Part shown: one piece after another, positions 50,157 through 58,418 of the stretch
Numbering within the stretch: position 1 is the first letter of the stretch
Layout of the letters: every line of letters begins with the position of its first letter
Assembly (NCBI RefSeq): GCF_900115345.1
Contig: NZ_FOWC01000004.1
Span: 434,001-498,000 of the forward strand
Source of the DNA: Amycolatopsis rubida
Lineage (GTDB): Bacteria > Actinomycetota > Actinomycetes > Mycobacteriales > Pseudonocardiaceae
Direction: 5' to 3'
DNA length: 64,000 nucleotides
The notes under the pieces: model-generated
What the model was told of the DNA's origin: nothing
The model's database searches: none
Seen by the model: the letters and a program-made list of their open reading frames with translations, nothing else
Position numbers and translations under genes: made by a program

Positions 50157-50825
50157 TCACCGGGCAGCGCGCAGGATCAGTTCCGCCACCGCCTCCGGCC
50201 GCGAAACCAGCACCGCGTGCGAAGCGCCCTCCACCTCGACGACCTCCGCCTCCGCGCGTTCCGCCATGAAACGCTGCGCCGCGGCCGGGATGTTCTTGTC
50301 CGCGGTCGGGATCAGGCTGTACACCGGCAAGTCCTTCCACGCCGGTGCGGGCGAGGCCTCGTCAAGGGCCGCCGCGGCGATCGGGCGTTGGCCTGCTGCC
50401 ATCTGGCTGGCCGGTGCGGCCGGGAACTGCTGGCGGGAACAGGTCCTGCCGGACATAAAGGTCTACGCCGTTCGACAGGGCGACCTGCTCCAACGTCTCT
50501 CCGAGGGTGCCGCCGGGGAACTTTCCGGCCAGTTCGCCCACGCTTTCGCCCTCGTCCGGGAGGAATCCCGCGATGGAGACCAGCGCCCGCACCCCGTCGC
50601 GGCGGCCGAGATCACCGAGCCGCCGTAAGAGTGGCCGGCCAGGACGATCGGGCCCTCGATGCGGTCCAGCAAAGACCGCACGTAGGCGGCGTCCTCGGCG
50701 ACTCCGCGCAGCGGGTTCGCTGCCGCGATCACCCGGTGCCCGGCGGCTCGCAACCGCTCGATCTCCCCGTTCCAGCTGGACGAATCCGCAAACGCGCCGT
50801 GCACCAGAACGACAGTGGCAGTCAG
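50157..50825 (-). pseudogene. frameshifted alpha/beta hydrolase
   Basis: Three frames in order give one protein: TATVVLVHGAFADSSSWNGEIERL to LAGHSYGGSVIS (nucleophile Ser), then after a deletion near 50594 VRALVSIAGFLPDEGESVGELAGKFPGG to DLYVRQDLFP, then after an extra base near 50431 RPIAAAALDEASPAPAWKDLPVYSLIPTADKNIPAAAQ to EGASHAVLVSRP (catalytic His). The start position behind GGAGGA is CTG (50825), perhaps a mutated ATG. Confidence 0.8.
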
Positions 50826-50910
50826 GAGGTCCTCCGCGGAGAAAGTTCCGAACGGGACCAACAGTACAACTAAGTTGTGCACAATCACGTTGCACTCAAT
50901 GAGACCTGGG

Positions 50911-51675
50911 TCACGGCTCCCGGTAGGCGCGCGGCGGGGTGCCGAGCAGGCGGCTGAACATCGTCGTGAAGGCGGCCGGGCTTTCGTATCCGAGGGTGAC
51001 CGCGATGTCGGCGACCGGAAGGTCCGCGGCCAGCAGCGGGAGCGCGTACAGCACACAGGCCCGCTCGCGCCAGCGCGCGAAGCTCAGGCCCGTTTCGGCG
51101 CGGAACAACCGGTGCAGCGTCCGTTCGCTGACGTGCAGTGCCTCCGCCCAGCGAGACGGCGGATCGTGCACATCGGGAGCGTCCGAAAAGGACCGGCACA
51201 GTGCGCGCAAGCCCTCGTGCCGCGGCCACGGGAGTTCCAGCGGCAACGGAACACAGCGGGAAATTTCTTGCAGCAGAAGGGAAATCAGCGTGGCATCGCG
51301 ACCGCGGCGAGGGTACTCCGGTGCGACGTCCACGGCTTCCCGGAGCAATTCCCGCAGCAAGGGCGAGACGTCGACGGCCTGGCAGCGGCGCGGGAACCAC
51401 GGCACCGCGGAGGGTTCCAGATACAGGCTGCGCGTGGTCACGTTCATCATCACGACGCTGTGGTCGGTTTCCGGCGGGATCAGCACCGCGCGCCGCGTCG
51501 GGACGGTCCAGGTTCCGTCGGCCGTTCCGACCCGCATGGCGCCGGTGGCTCCGTAGAGGAACTGCGCGCGGCGATGGCGGTGCGGCGGCAGGAAGTGGTC
51601 CGGCGGATAGTCCGTGCTGATCGCGAGCACGGCCCGCGGCAGGGCGTCGACCTCGGACAACGGAACGTTGCGCAT
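50911..51675 (-). CDS. AraC family regulator with N-terminal cupin
   Basis: A 254-residue protein: cupin domain (FLPPHRHRRAQFLYGATGAMRVG ... RRAVLIPPETDHSV, residues 30-80) and two AraC HTH motifs (WAEALHVSERTLHRLFRAETGLSFARWRERA and VADIAVTLGYESPAAFTTMFSRLLGTPPRAYR). ATG 51675 is leaderless behind TACTCT (51687-51682, 6 nt). It is divergent from a TSUP permease gene with 86 nt between starts, probably its target. Confidence 0.92.
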   Translation of the reverse strand: MRNVPLSEVDALPRAVLAISTDYPPDHFLPPHRHRRAQFLYGATGAMRVGTADGTWTVPTRRAVLIPPETDHSVVMMNVTTRSLYLEPSAVPWFPRRCQAVDVSPLLRELLREAVDVAPEYPRRGRDATLISLLLQEISRCVPLPLELPWPRHEGLRALCRSFSDAPDVHDPPSRWAEALHVSERTLHRLFRAETGLSFARWRERACVLYALPLLAADLPVADIAVTLGYESPAAFTTMFSRLLGTPPRAYREP

Positions 51676-51761
51676 GCCTACAGAGTAGGTGTCCGATCCT
51701 CGAAAGAATCTGGCGAATCTTCGGATGCGCGCCGCACCCGGCACGGCCTACCTTGAAGCCA

Positions 51762-52526
51762 GTGTCGACCTCGATCCTGATTCTTCTGCTCTTCGGCTGC
51801 CTCAGCGGCGTCACAACCGTGCTGTTCGGTTTCGGCGGCGGATTCGTCACCGTGCCGGTGGTCGCGGCGGTCACGAGCCGCGGCGACGCGATGCATGTCG
51901 CAGTCGCCACGTCTACCGCGGTGATGGTGGTGAACGCGGTCAGCGCGACCGTCGTGCAAGCCCGGGCCGGACGTCTCCGTCGCGACTACATCTGGCCGCT
52001 CGCCGCGTTCGTCGCGATCGGCGCCGGCATAGGTTCGGTGGCCGCCACCTACGCGGGGGACGGACTGTTGCGCGTCCTGTTCATCGGCTACCTGGCAGTG
52101 ACCATTGTGGACAGCCTGGCGCGCGGCGGATTCCTTAAACCGCAAGGGGAACCCAAGCCGCTGAGCACCTTCACGACTACCGCGGGCGGGGTCGGCATCG
52201 GTGCGGTGGCGAGTTTTCTCGGGGTGGGCGGCAGCGTCATGACGGTGCCGTTGCTGCGCCGCAAGGGACTGCCGATGGCGGACGCGGCGGCGATGGCGAA
52301 CCCGCTCAGCGTGCCGGTCGCGGTGGTGGCGACCGCGGTTTACGCGACAGCGGGCAGCGGGCCGTCGGGGTACCTCGATCCGATCTCGGGTGCGGCGCTG
52401 CTGGCCGGTTCACTGCCGACGATCGCGCTCGTCCGCCGGGTCGCCGACCGGTTGCCGGACAAGGTGCACGCCGTCGCCTACGTGGTGCTGCTGGCGGCGG
52501 CGCTGATCGCGGTCGCGGTCAGCTGA
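51762..52526 (+). CDS. TSUP-family (DUF81) membrane permease
   Basis: The 254-residue product has eight membrane segments in two inverted halves, each starting with a Gly-rich loop (TTVLFGFGGGFVTVPVV and VASFLGVGGSVMTVPLL), the sulfite/sulfoacetate exporter TauE/SafE pattern. GTG 51762 is leaderless behind TACCTT (51749-51754, 7 nt); TTG 51753 lies within that box. Substrate probably an anion of sulfur or an organic acid. The stop overlaps the convergent ArsC-like gene by 8 nt. Confidence 0.88.
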   Translation: MSTSILILLLFGCLSGVTTVLFGFGGGFVTVPVVAAVTSRGDAMHVAVATSTAVMVVNAVSATVVQARAGRLRRDYIWPLAAFVAIGAGIGSVAATYAGDGLLRVLFIGYLAVTIVDSLARGGFLKPQGEPKPLSTFTTTAGGVGIGAVASFLGVGGSVMTVPLLRRKGLPMADAAAMANPLSVPVAVVATAVYATAGSGPSGYLDPISGAALLAGSLPTIALVRRVADRLPDKVHAVAYVVLLAAALIAVAVS

Positions 52527-52875
52527 GCACCGACCGGACGGTGTCCTCGTCGCGCGCGACGACCGTGGTGCCGTCGTCGGCGGTGATGATCGGACGCTGG
52601 ATCAGCTCCGGGTGCCCGGCGAGCGCGGCGATCCACCGTGGACGGTCCCGCGGGGTCCGGGACCAGGATTTCAGCTCGAGTTCACCGGCGATTTTCTCGC
52701 CGGTGCGGGTGATGTCCCACGGGTCGAGGCCGAGCCGGTCGAGCACCGCGACGAGTTCCGCCTCGGTCGGCGGGTCCTCCAGGTAGCGGCGCACGGTGTA
52801 CTCCGCGCCCGCCTCGTCGAGCAGCGACACCGCCGAGCGGCACTTGGCGCACCGCGGGTTCACCCAGATCTCCAC
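52519..52875 (-). CDS. ArsC/Spx-family reductase-like protein
   Basis: A 118-residue thioredoxin-fold protein: IWVNPRCAKCRSAVSLLDEAGAEY with CxxC (Cys9, Cys12), YLEDPPTEAELVAVLDRLG and ELIQRPIITADDG, where RPI is the family's cis-Pro/anion site. It resembles glutaredoxin-dependent arsenate reductase but no ars genes are adjacent, so a general thiol role is equally likely. GTG 52875 is leaderless behind TAAACT (52887-52882, 6 nt). Confidence 0.88.
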   Translation of the reverse strand: MEIWVNPRCAKCRSAVSLLDEAGAEYTVRRYLEDPPTEAELVAVLDRLGLDPWDITRTGEKIAGELELKSWSRTPRDRPRWIAALAGHPELIQRPIITADDGTTVVARDEDTVRSVLS

Positions 52876-52988
52876 CCGCGCAGTTTACCCCGCGTGGTGT
52901 TGCGGGCGGAGTCCTTGGCAGGCAAGAGTTCTTCGGTGCGTCCTGGATCACTTGCCCGGACCGGGTGGAACGGGCGTACCGTTCGTAC

Positions 52989-53522
52989 ATGACCCTGCCG
53001 ATTACCACCGACCGTCTCGTGATCCGGGACTGGACGACTGAGGACGCCGAAGCCGCGTATCAGATCTACGGCTCTTCCGACGTGACGCATTGGCTCACTC
53101 CCGCGATGGACCGGGTGTCCGATGCCGCCGCGATGCGGTCGGTGTTGCAGGCCTGGCAGGAGGCACAGCCCAATCTGATTCCGCCTCGGGGGCGGTGGGC
53201 GGTGGAGCTGCGTTCCGACGGCCGGGTCATCGGGGGGCTGGGGATTCGGTTGCTGCCTCCCTATCGGGAGGATTTGGAGTTGAGCTGGCAGTTGCGGCCC
53301 GAGGAGTGGGGGCACGGGTACGCGACCGAGGCCGGGCGGGCGTTGGTGGAGTGGGCGTTTTCCCAGGACGGGACGGATGAGTTGTTCGCGGTTGCCCGGC
53401 CTAGCAATTCGCGGGCGATCGCCACTGCGGAGCGGATCGGGATGCAGTGGGTGGGGGAGACCACCAAGTACTACGAGTTGAGGTTGCAGGTTTACCGGGT
53501 TCGGCGGGGGGATGTTGTCTGA
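52989..53522 (+). CDS. GNAT acetyltransferase (RimJ/RimL-like)
   Basis: The 177-residue product begins LPITTDRLVIRDWTTEDAEAAYQIY and has the acetyl-CoA loop region LRPEEWGHGYATEAGRALVEWAF and ARPSNSRAIATAERIGMQWVGE, the RimJ/RimL layout. ATG 52989 is leaderless behind TACCGT (52977-52982, 6 nt). A gene-end hairpin follows the stop by 31 nt. Substrate could be a protein N-terminus or a small amine. Confidence 0.9.
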   Translation: MTLPITTDRLVIRDWTTEDAEAAYQIYGSSDVTHWLTPAMDRVSDAAAMRSVLQAWQEAQPNLIPPRGRWAVELRSDGRVIGGLGIRLLPPYREDLELSWQLRPEEWGHGYATEAGRALVEWAFSQDGTDELFAVARPSNSRAIATAERIGMQWVGETTKYYELRLQVYRVRRGDVV

Positions 53523-53553
53523 GGCCTCGCGGGGGTTGCCTCGGTTGCGGTGT

Positions 53554-53602
53554 CGTGAGGGGAACCCTGGGGGAATCTGAGTCCCTGCGGGTTCCCCTCA
53601 CG
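53554..53602. repeat. conserved gene-end hairpin, copy 5
   Basis: Arms of 24 nt (CGTGAGGGGAACCCTGGGGG then AATC) pair at 20 of 24 positions around a T; the outer 14 pairs are perfect and extend to GTCG/CGAC. It lies between convergent GNAT and azoreductase genes. Confidence 0.85.
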
Positions 53603-53637
53603 ACCGGCTCGGCTGCCTCCGGGAGGGCGTTGGATCG

Positions 53638-54273
53638 TCAGCGGGTGGCGGCGGCGGGAGTCCAGAGGGCGTCGATTTCTCGTTCCGCGGCGGCGAGGCT
53701 TTCTTCGGCATGCTGGCGGAATTCCGCCAGCGCCGGGTTGACGCCTGCCATGGTGAATTCCGCGGTGATGAAGCGCGGTTCCAGACCGGTCAAGGAAAGG
53801 CCGTGGGGCAGCCAGCCTTCTGCGTGGTCCCAGCCGTGGCGAGGGGCGCCTTCACCGTAGCCGCCGCCGCGGCTTGCCAGTACCAGGAGTTCCCGGCCGG
53901 AGCCCAGGACGGACGGGTCGTCGCCCGCGGCGGCGATCAGACGGTCCACCCAGGCTTTCACCGAACTGGGGGCGCCGTAGTTGTAGAGCGGCAGTCCTAG
54001 CAGCACGGTGTCCGCGGCCAGCACTTCCGCGGCCAGTTCTTCGCCGATTCGGGCGGCTTCGCGGTGGTCTTCGGTGTGCTCGGACGCGGGCGTGATGCGG
54101 GCTTCCCAGGCCAGGGGGTCCAGGTGCGGAATGGGGTTCGCGCCCAGATCTCGGTAGGTCACCGTCCCGTCCGGATGAGCCGCGAGCCAGGCTTGTGCGG
54201 CGCGAGCGCTGAGTTTGCGGCTCACCGAGCGGTCGCCGTTGATGCTGGAGTCAAGGTGCAGCAGGTGTGCCAT
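53638..54273 (-). CDS. azoR: FMN-dependent NADH-azoreductase
   Basis: A 211-residue flavodoxin-fold enzyme: LLHLDSSINGDRSVSRKLSARAAQAW (FMN phosphate loop), LLGLPLYNYGAPSSVKAWVDRLI (isoalloxazine loop) and LVLASRGGGYGEGAPRHGWDHAEGWL. It reduces azo compounds and quinones with NADH. ATG 54273 faces a MarR gene across a short dyad, so it is probably induced by quinone-like stress through that regulator. Confidence 0.92.
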   Translation of the reverse strand: MAHLLHLDSSINGDRSVSRKLSARAAQAWLAAHPDGTVTYRDLGANPIPHLDPLAWEARITPASEHTEDHREAARIGEELAAEVLAADTVLLGLPLYNYGAPSSVKAWVDRLIAAAGDDPSVLGSGRELLVLASRGGGYGEGAPRHGWDHAEGWLPHGLSLTGLEPRFITAEFTMAGVNPALAEFRQHAEESLAAAEREIDALWTPAAATR

Positions 54274-54292
54274 GTCGATGACCGTCCGTAGA

Positions 54293-54314
54293 TAGTTTGC
54301 GTAAGACAAACCAT
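54293..54314. promoter_or_regulatory. probable MarR operator before the azoreductase gene
   Basis: GTTTG (54295-54299) and CAAAC (54307-54311) form a dyad with a 7-nt spacer, extended imperfectly by AT pairs on both sides, 20-40 nt upstream of the azoreductase start. Confidence 0.5.
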
Positions 54315-54357
54315 TTATAGCACGGCAGCCACCCGGACTGTCTCGTAGACTGGACAC

Positions 54358-54837
54358 ATGGTTCCGCTGCCGCTCGTCGCCCAGGCTCCGCGCAGGTCTG
54401 GTGCGTTGCTCGAGCACTTCGCGCGCCGGATCCGGCTGCGCGCGGAGAGCGTGCTCGCCCCGTTCGGGCTGCGGCCCCGGCATCTGATCGCCCTGACCGT
54501 CCTCCAGACCCGCGGTTCCAGCACCCAGCAGTCCCTCGCGCAGATCCTCGAGATGGACAGCACCAACGTCGTCGGCCTGCTCAACGATCTCGAAGCCGAC
54601 CAGCTGATCGAGCGGCGCCGTTCGCCGGAGGACCGCAGGCGGCACGTCGTCGTGCTGACCGAGCGTGGCGCGAAGGAGCTGGCCCGGGCCGAGGCGGCGC
54701 TCGCGGCGGTCGAGGACGAGGTCTTCGCGGCGCTCGATCCGGATCAGCGCGAGCAGCTCTACAACTTGCTGTTGCAAGCGGCTTCCGGAACGGTCGACAG
54801 CAGCTCCTGCACCGAGGAGCCTCCGCCGACCTGCTGA
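54358..54837 (+). CDS. MarR family regulator
   Basis: A 159-residue winged-helix protein: LRPRHLIALTVLQTRGSSTQQSLAQILEMDSTNVVGLLNDLEADQLIERRRSPEDRRRHVVVLTERGAKEL (residues 38-105), the full MarR DNA-binding unit. ATG 54358 is leaderless behind TAGACT (54346-54351, 6 nt). It is divergent from the azoreductase and 15 nt upstream of the LigD-like gene on the same strand, so it may link oxidative stress to that repair gene. Confidence 0.92.
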   Translation: MVPLPLVAQAPRRSGALLEHFARRIRLRAESVLAPFGLRPRHLIALTVLQTRGSSTQQSLAQILEMDSTNVVGLLNDLEADQLIERRRSPEDRRRHVVVLTERGAKELARAEAALAAVEDEVFAALDPDQREQLYNLLLQAASGTVDSSSCTEEPPPTC

Positions 54838-54852
54838 CGGGAGGGGCAGCGC

Positions 54853-56442
54853 ATGGACGGTGCCGCCGAGCGGCTGGCGAAGTACCGCGCCATGCGCAAC
54901 TTCGCGAAGACCGACGAGCCCTCTGGTGCGAATACCCCGAAGGAACCTGGTTACCGGTTCGTCGTGCAGCGGCATCGGGCGCGGCGGAAGCATTACGATT
55001 TCCGGCTCGAACTGGGTGGCGTGCTGGTCAGCTGGGCGGTGCCGAAGGGGCCGACACTCGATCCGAAGGCGCGGCGGATGGCCGTGCACGTCGAGGACCA
55101 TCCGCTGGAGTACGCCGATTTCGAGGGTGTCATCCCGCGCGGCGAGTACGGCGGCGGCGACGTGATCGTGTGGGATCGCGGACGCTGGGAGCCGGTCGGC
55201 ACCGACGATCCCGAGCAGGCGCTCGCGGACGGGAACCTGCACTTCGACCTCTACGGCGAGAAGCTGGCCGGGCGCTTCGTGCTGATCCGCCCCCAGAAGG
55301 ACGATGACGGAAAGCAGTGGTTTCTGCTGCACAAGCGGGATGACCACGCCACCTCGGGCTGGGACGCCGAGGATCATCCGAAGTCGGTGAAAAGCGGGCT
55401 CACCAATGACGAGATCGCGGCCGCTCCGCCTGCGTTGTGGCGGAGCGATCTGCCCGCGACCGAGGCGGAAGTACCGTTGCACGCGGTGTTCGAGCCAGCG
55501 TCGGAGGACGAACTCAAAGCGCTGAGCGAACTGGGCAAGCAAGGCACGTGGACGGTCGCCGGGCGGCAGTTGAAGCTCACCAATCTCGACAAGACGTTGA
55601 TCCCCGGCCGCGACGGCGAAGCGCCGATCACCAAACGGGAACTGATCGAGTACTACACCCGGATCGCGCCGACGATGCTCCCCTACCTCGCCGGCCGCGC
55701 GCTCAACACCAACCGGTTCCCCGGCGGTGCCGGCAAACCCGGGTTCTGGCACAAGGAGGTCCCCGGCCACGCGCCGGAGTGGCTGCACCGGTGGCATTAC
55801 GAGGCAGCCGGCCCCGGCGACGTGCAGCAGTACCTCGTGCCCTCCGGCGTCGCGGATCTGGCCTGGCTGGCCAATTTCGCCGCGCTGGAACTGCACGCCT
55901 GGACGTCGCGCACGTCCGACGTGGAGCATCCGACCTGGCTGCTGTTCGACATCGACCCCGGTTCGGAAACTTCGTTCGACGACGTGCTCGCGCTCGCCCG
56001 GCTGCACCGCACCGCGCTCGATCACTTCGGGCTCATCGGGCGGCCGAAGACGACCGGGCAACGCGGGATCCAGATCTGGGTGCCGATCGAGCCGCGGTAC
56101 ACCTACGCCGAGACCCGGGCATGGGCGGAAACCGTGTCGAAATCGATCGGCAGAACCGTGCCGGACCTGGTGAGCTGGGCGTGGCAGAAGGACCGCCGCG
56201 GCGGGCTGGCGCGGCTCGACTACACGCAGAACGTGCTGAACAAAACCCTCGTCGCGCCGTACAGCGTGCGGCCGAAGCCGGGGGCGCCGGTGTCCGTCCC
56301 GCTGGAGTGGGACGAACTCGACGACCCCGGCCTCACTCCGGATCGGTGGACGATCCAGACGGTGCTCGATCGCGTGGCGAAGGCGGGAGATCCGTTCGCG
56401 CAGCTGCTTGACGTGCACCAACGCCTGCCGCGGCTGTCGTGA
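54853..56442 (+). CDS. LigD-like NHEJ protein: phosphoesterase + polymerase domains, no ligase domain
   Basis: Residues 10-170 form the 3'-phosphoesterase (PE) domain: VVQRHRARRKHYDFRLELGG with the metal His/Asp residues, HVEDHPLEYADFEG and IPRGEYGGGDVIVWD. Residues 225-525 form the AEP-type polymerase domain: LKLTNLDKTLIP, LLFDIDPGS (catalytic Asp pair), GRPKTTGQRGIQIWVPI and LVSWAWQKDRRGGLARLDYTQN. Full LigD proteins add an ATP-dependent ligase, absent here. It would fill and trim broken ends, relying on another ligase. GGGAGGGG precedes ATG 54853. No ku gene is in the window. Overlaps the convergent MFS gene by 110 nt. Confidence 0.9.
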   Translation: MDGAAERLAKYRAMRNFAKTDEPSGANTPKEPGYRFVVQRHRARRKHYDFRLELGGVLVSWAVPKGPTLDPKARRMAVHVEDHPLEYADFEGVIPRGEYGGGDVIVWDRGRWEPVGTDDPEQALADGNLHFDLYGEKLAGRFVLIRPQKDDDGKQWFLLHKRDDHATSGWDAEDHPKSVKSGLTNDEIAAAPPALWRSDLPATEAEVPLHAVFEPASEDELKALSELGKQGTWTVAGRQLKLTNLDKTLIPGRDGEAPITKRELIEYYTRIAPTMLPYLAGRALNTNRFPGGAGKPGFWHKEVPGHAPEWLHRWHYEAAGPGDVQQYLVPSGVADLAWLANFAALELHAWTSRTSDVEHPTWLLFDIDPGSETSFDDVLALARLHRTALDHFGLIGRPKTTGQRGIQIWVPIEPRYTYAETRAWAETVSKSIGRTVPDLVSWAWQKDRRGGLARLDYTQNVLNKTLVAPYSVRPKPGAPVSVPLEWDELDDPGLTPDRWTIQTVLDRVAKAGDPFAQLLDVHQRLPRLS

Positions 56443-57733
56443 AAATCCCCGCCGCGGCCACGACTGCGAAGCCGATCAGCAGATAGCGCGCGGACGTCAC
56501 CATCGACGGTGCGCCCAAGTTCACCAGCAGACCGGCGATCGAGGCACCGAACGCCGTCGCCATCGTCAGCACGGTCGCGATCGCGGCGGCCGCTTGCTGA
56601 CCGCTGGCCATCGCGGCGACCGACAGGTGCGGCATGGCGATGCCGATCCCCGTGCCCCCGGCGAGAAGGACGACCAGCCACGCCAGTACCGAGGCGTTTT
56701 CCTTCTGCAGCAAGGCAAGTACGACGAACGCGGCCGCCAGCAGCGTCGGTCCGGCCAGGCAGAGCAGCCGGACGCGGCGGGCCGAGGAGCTGACGATCTG
56801 GCCGGCGGACCAGCCGAAGGACAACGCGGCGGAGAAGAAACCCGCTGCGGCAGGCGGCAATCCGCCGAGATGCTGACCGAACAGCGGCAGGAACGCCTCG
56901 ACCGAGACTCCCGCGGCGAGGCACATGATGGTCAGGTAGATCCACCGCAGCGGCGAGCCCGGCTCGTAGGCCTCAGCGGGCAGGACCCGCACCGCGGCCC
57001 GCTTCTCGACGAGCAGAAAAGCCGCGACGAAACCGAATCCCAGCACGATGCACGCGGCCATCGCGACGACGTTGGCCAAGATTCCGGCGATGCTCACCGC
57101 TCCGACCGCGCCCACGACGGCCACCAGCGCGAACGTCGGCACCGGGGTCGGCTCGCCGCTTCGCGCACTGCGCGGGAGCGCCCGCGGCACCAGCGCCGCA
57201 ATCACGACCGCTGCGCCAGCCAGCACGACGAACGCCGCCCGCCACGAACCGAATTGCGCGAACAACCCGCCGAGCGCCGGGCCGACGAGGTTGCCGACGC
57301 CGAACATCGCCGAGATCAACGCACTCCCCCGCGTCCACAGATGCCGCGGCAGCGCCGAATGGATCACCGCGAACCCAAGTCCGGTCAGCAATCCGGCGCC
57401 CAAGCCTTGCACTCCGCGACCGGCCAGCAGCACCGGCATCGCCGGGCTCACCGCGCACACCACCGAGCCCGCCGCGAAAACGCCGAACCCGAGGTAGTAC
57501 GCCGCCGCGTTGCCGAGGCGGGCGAGCGCCCGGCTGACGAACATCGTCGCGACGACCTGCGCGACCAGGAACGCTGTCATGTTCCACGCGTAGAGCCGCT
57601 CCCCTCCGATGTCGGCGACCGCGGTCGGCAAAAGGCTGGCCGCCACATAAATGTTGACCGCGCCGACCAGTACGCCGCCGGCCAGCACGGCCGCGGTGCT
57701 GAAATGCGCTCCCAATTCGCGCCACGAACCCAC
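56333..57733 (-). CDS. MFS multidrug transporter
   Basis: The 466-residue carrier has 12-14 membrane helices (starts AAVLAGGVLVGAVNIYVAASLLPTAVADIGG; motif VLLAGRGVQGLGAGLLTG; TM5 ISAMFGVGNLVGPALGG, the antiporter motif C region). GTG 57733 has GGAGGAG upstream. The last 35 residues are antisense to the 3' end of the LigD-like gene. It lies downstream of an XRE-cupin gene by 85 nt and may be regulated by it. Confidence 0.88.
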   Translation of the reverse strand: MGSWRELGAHFSTAAVLAGGVLVGAVNIYVAASLLPTAVADIGGERLYAWNMTAFLVAQVVATMFVSRALARLGNAAAYYLGFGVFAAGSVVCAVSPAMPVLLAGRGVQGLGAGLLTGLGFAVIHSALPRHLWTRGSALISAMFGVGNLVGPALGGLFAQFGSWRAAFVVLAGAAVVIAALVPRALPRSARSGEPTPVPTFALVAVVGAVGAVSIAGILANVVAMAACIVLGFGFVAAFLLVEKRAAVRVLPAEAYEPGSPLRWIYLTIMCLAAGVSVEAFLPLFGQHLGGLPPAAAGFFSAALSFGWSAGQIVSSSARRVRLLCLAGPTLLAAAFVVLALLQKENASVLAWLVVLLAGGTGIGIAMPHLSVAAMASGQQAAAAIATVLTMATAFGASIAGLLVNLGAPSMVTSARYLLIGFAVVAAAGIFTTAAAGVGARQAAARTDLPPSPRDRAPSGSSTDPE

Positions 57734-57818
57734 TTGTTTCTCCTCCCGGATGCTTCCGCGGTCGCATCATGTCCGGGCGGGAGACCCCGGTAATCAGACA
57801 AATCAGGCGTGAACTGGG

Positions 57819-58376
57819 TCACATTTTGGTGAGTACCACCAGATAGCGGCACGCCTCGGCACCGGGATTCTCGTACGCGCAGTCGGCCGGGCGGCCCAGC
57901 TGGAGGCAGTCGCCCTCGCCGAGTTCGTGCACGACTTCGCCTTCGTGGAACCGCAACTGGCCGGACAGCACCCAGACCTGGTGATCGGCGAAGGCATAGG
58001 AACTGGCCGGAAACTCGGCTTTCGCACCGGGCGGCAGGTCGACCTCCACCAGCTCGGCAGCCCCGTGCCCGGGCGGCGAAACCGCGCGGCGCACGTAACC
58101 GGTGACCGGATCCTGCCAGGTCGGCTGGTCTTCGCGCCGAACAAACCTGCGGTCGTCGCCCTCCGCGCGAGCGATGAGTTCGGACAGCGTGAGCCCGAGC
58201 GCGGTGGCGAGGCGGCTCAGCAGCACGGCCGTCGGCTGCGCTTCGCCGCGCTCGATTTTCCCGATCATGGCGCGGGAAACCCCGGAACGTTCGGCGAGGA
58301 CGCCAGCGGACAACGCGCGGTCCTGCCGGGCTTCGCGCACCGCCGCGGCGAGCGAGGCGGAGAGGGGATCGGTCAC
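57819..58376 (-). CDS. XRE-cupin transcriptional regulator
   Basis: A 185-residue protein with an XRE HTH (LAAAVREARQDRALSAGVLAERSGVSRAMIGKIERGEAQPTAVLLSRLATALGL, residues 8-62) and a C-terminal cupin (ELVEVDLPPGAKAEFPASSYAFADHQVWVLSGQLRFHEGEVVHELGEGDCL). GTG 58376 follows TATAGT by 8 nt. It is divergent from an acetyltransferase of the phosphinothricin type, a common pairing in which the cupin senses a small molecule. Confidence 0.9.
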   Translation of the reverse strand: MTDPLSASLAAAVREARQDRALSAGVLAERSGVSRAMIGKIERGEAQPTAVLLSRLATALGLTLSELIARAEGDDRRFVRREDQPTWQDPVTGYVRRAVSPPGHGAAELVEVDLPPGAKAEFPASSYAFADHQVWVLSGQLRFHEGEVVHELGEGDCLQLGRPADCAYENPGAEACRYLVVLTKM

Positions 58377-58418
58377 AGTGGTCGACTATAGCAGCGGATC
58401 GTGTCTACTATCAGGGAC

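Noticed and set aside
53638..56421. A 927-codon minus-strand frame
   Set aside because: Only the last 211 codons (azoreductase) are real; the rest is antisense to the LigD-like and MarR genes.
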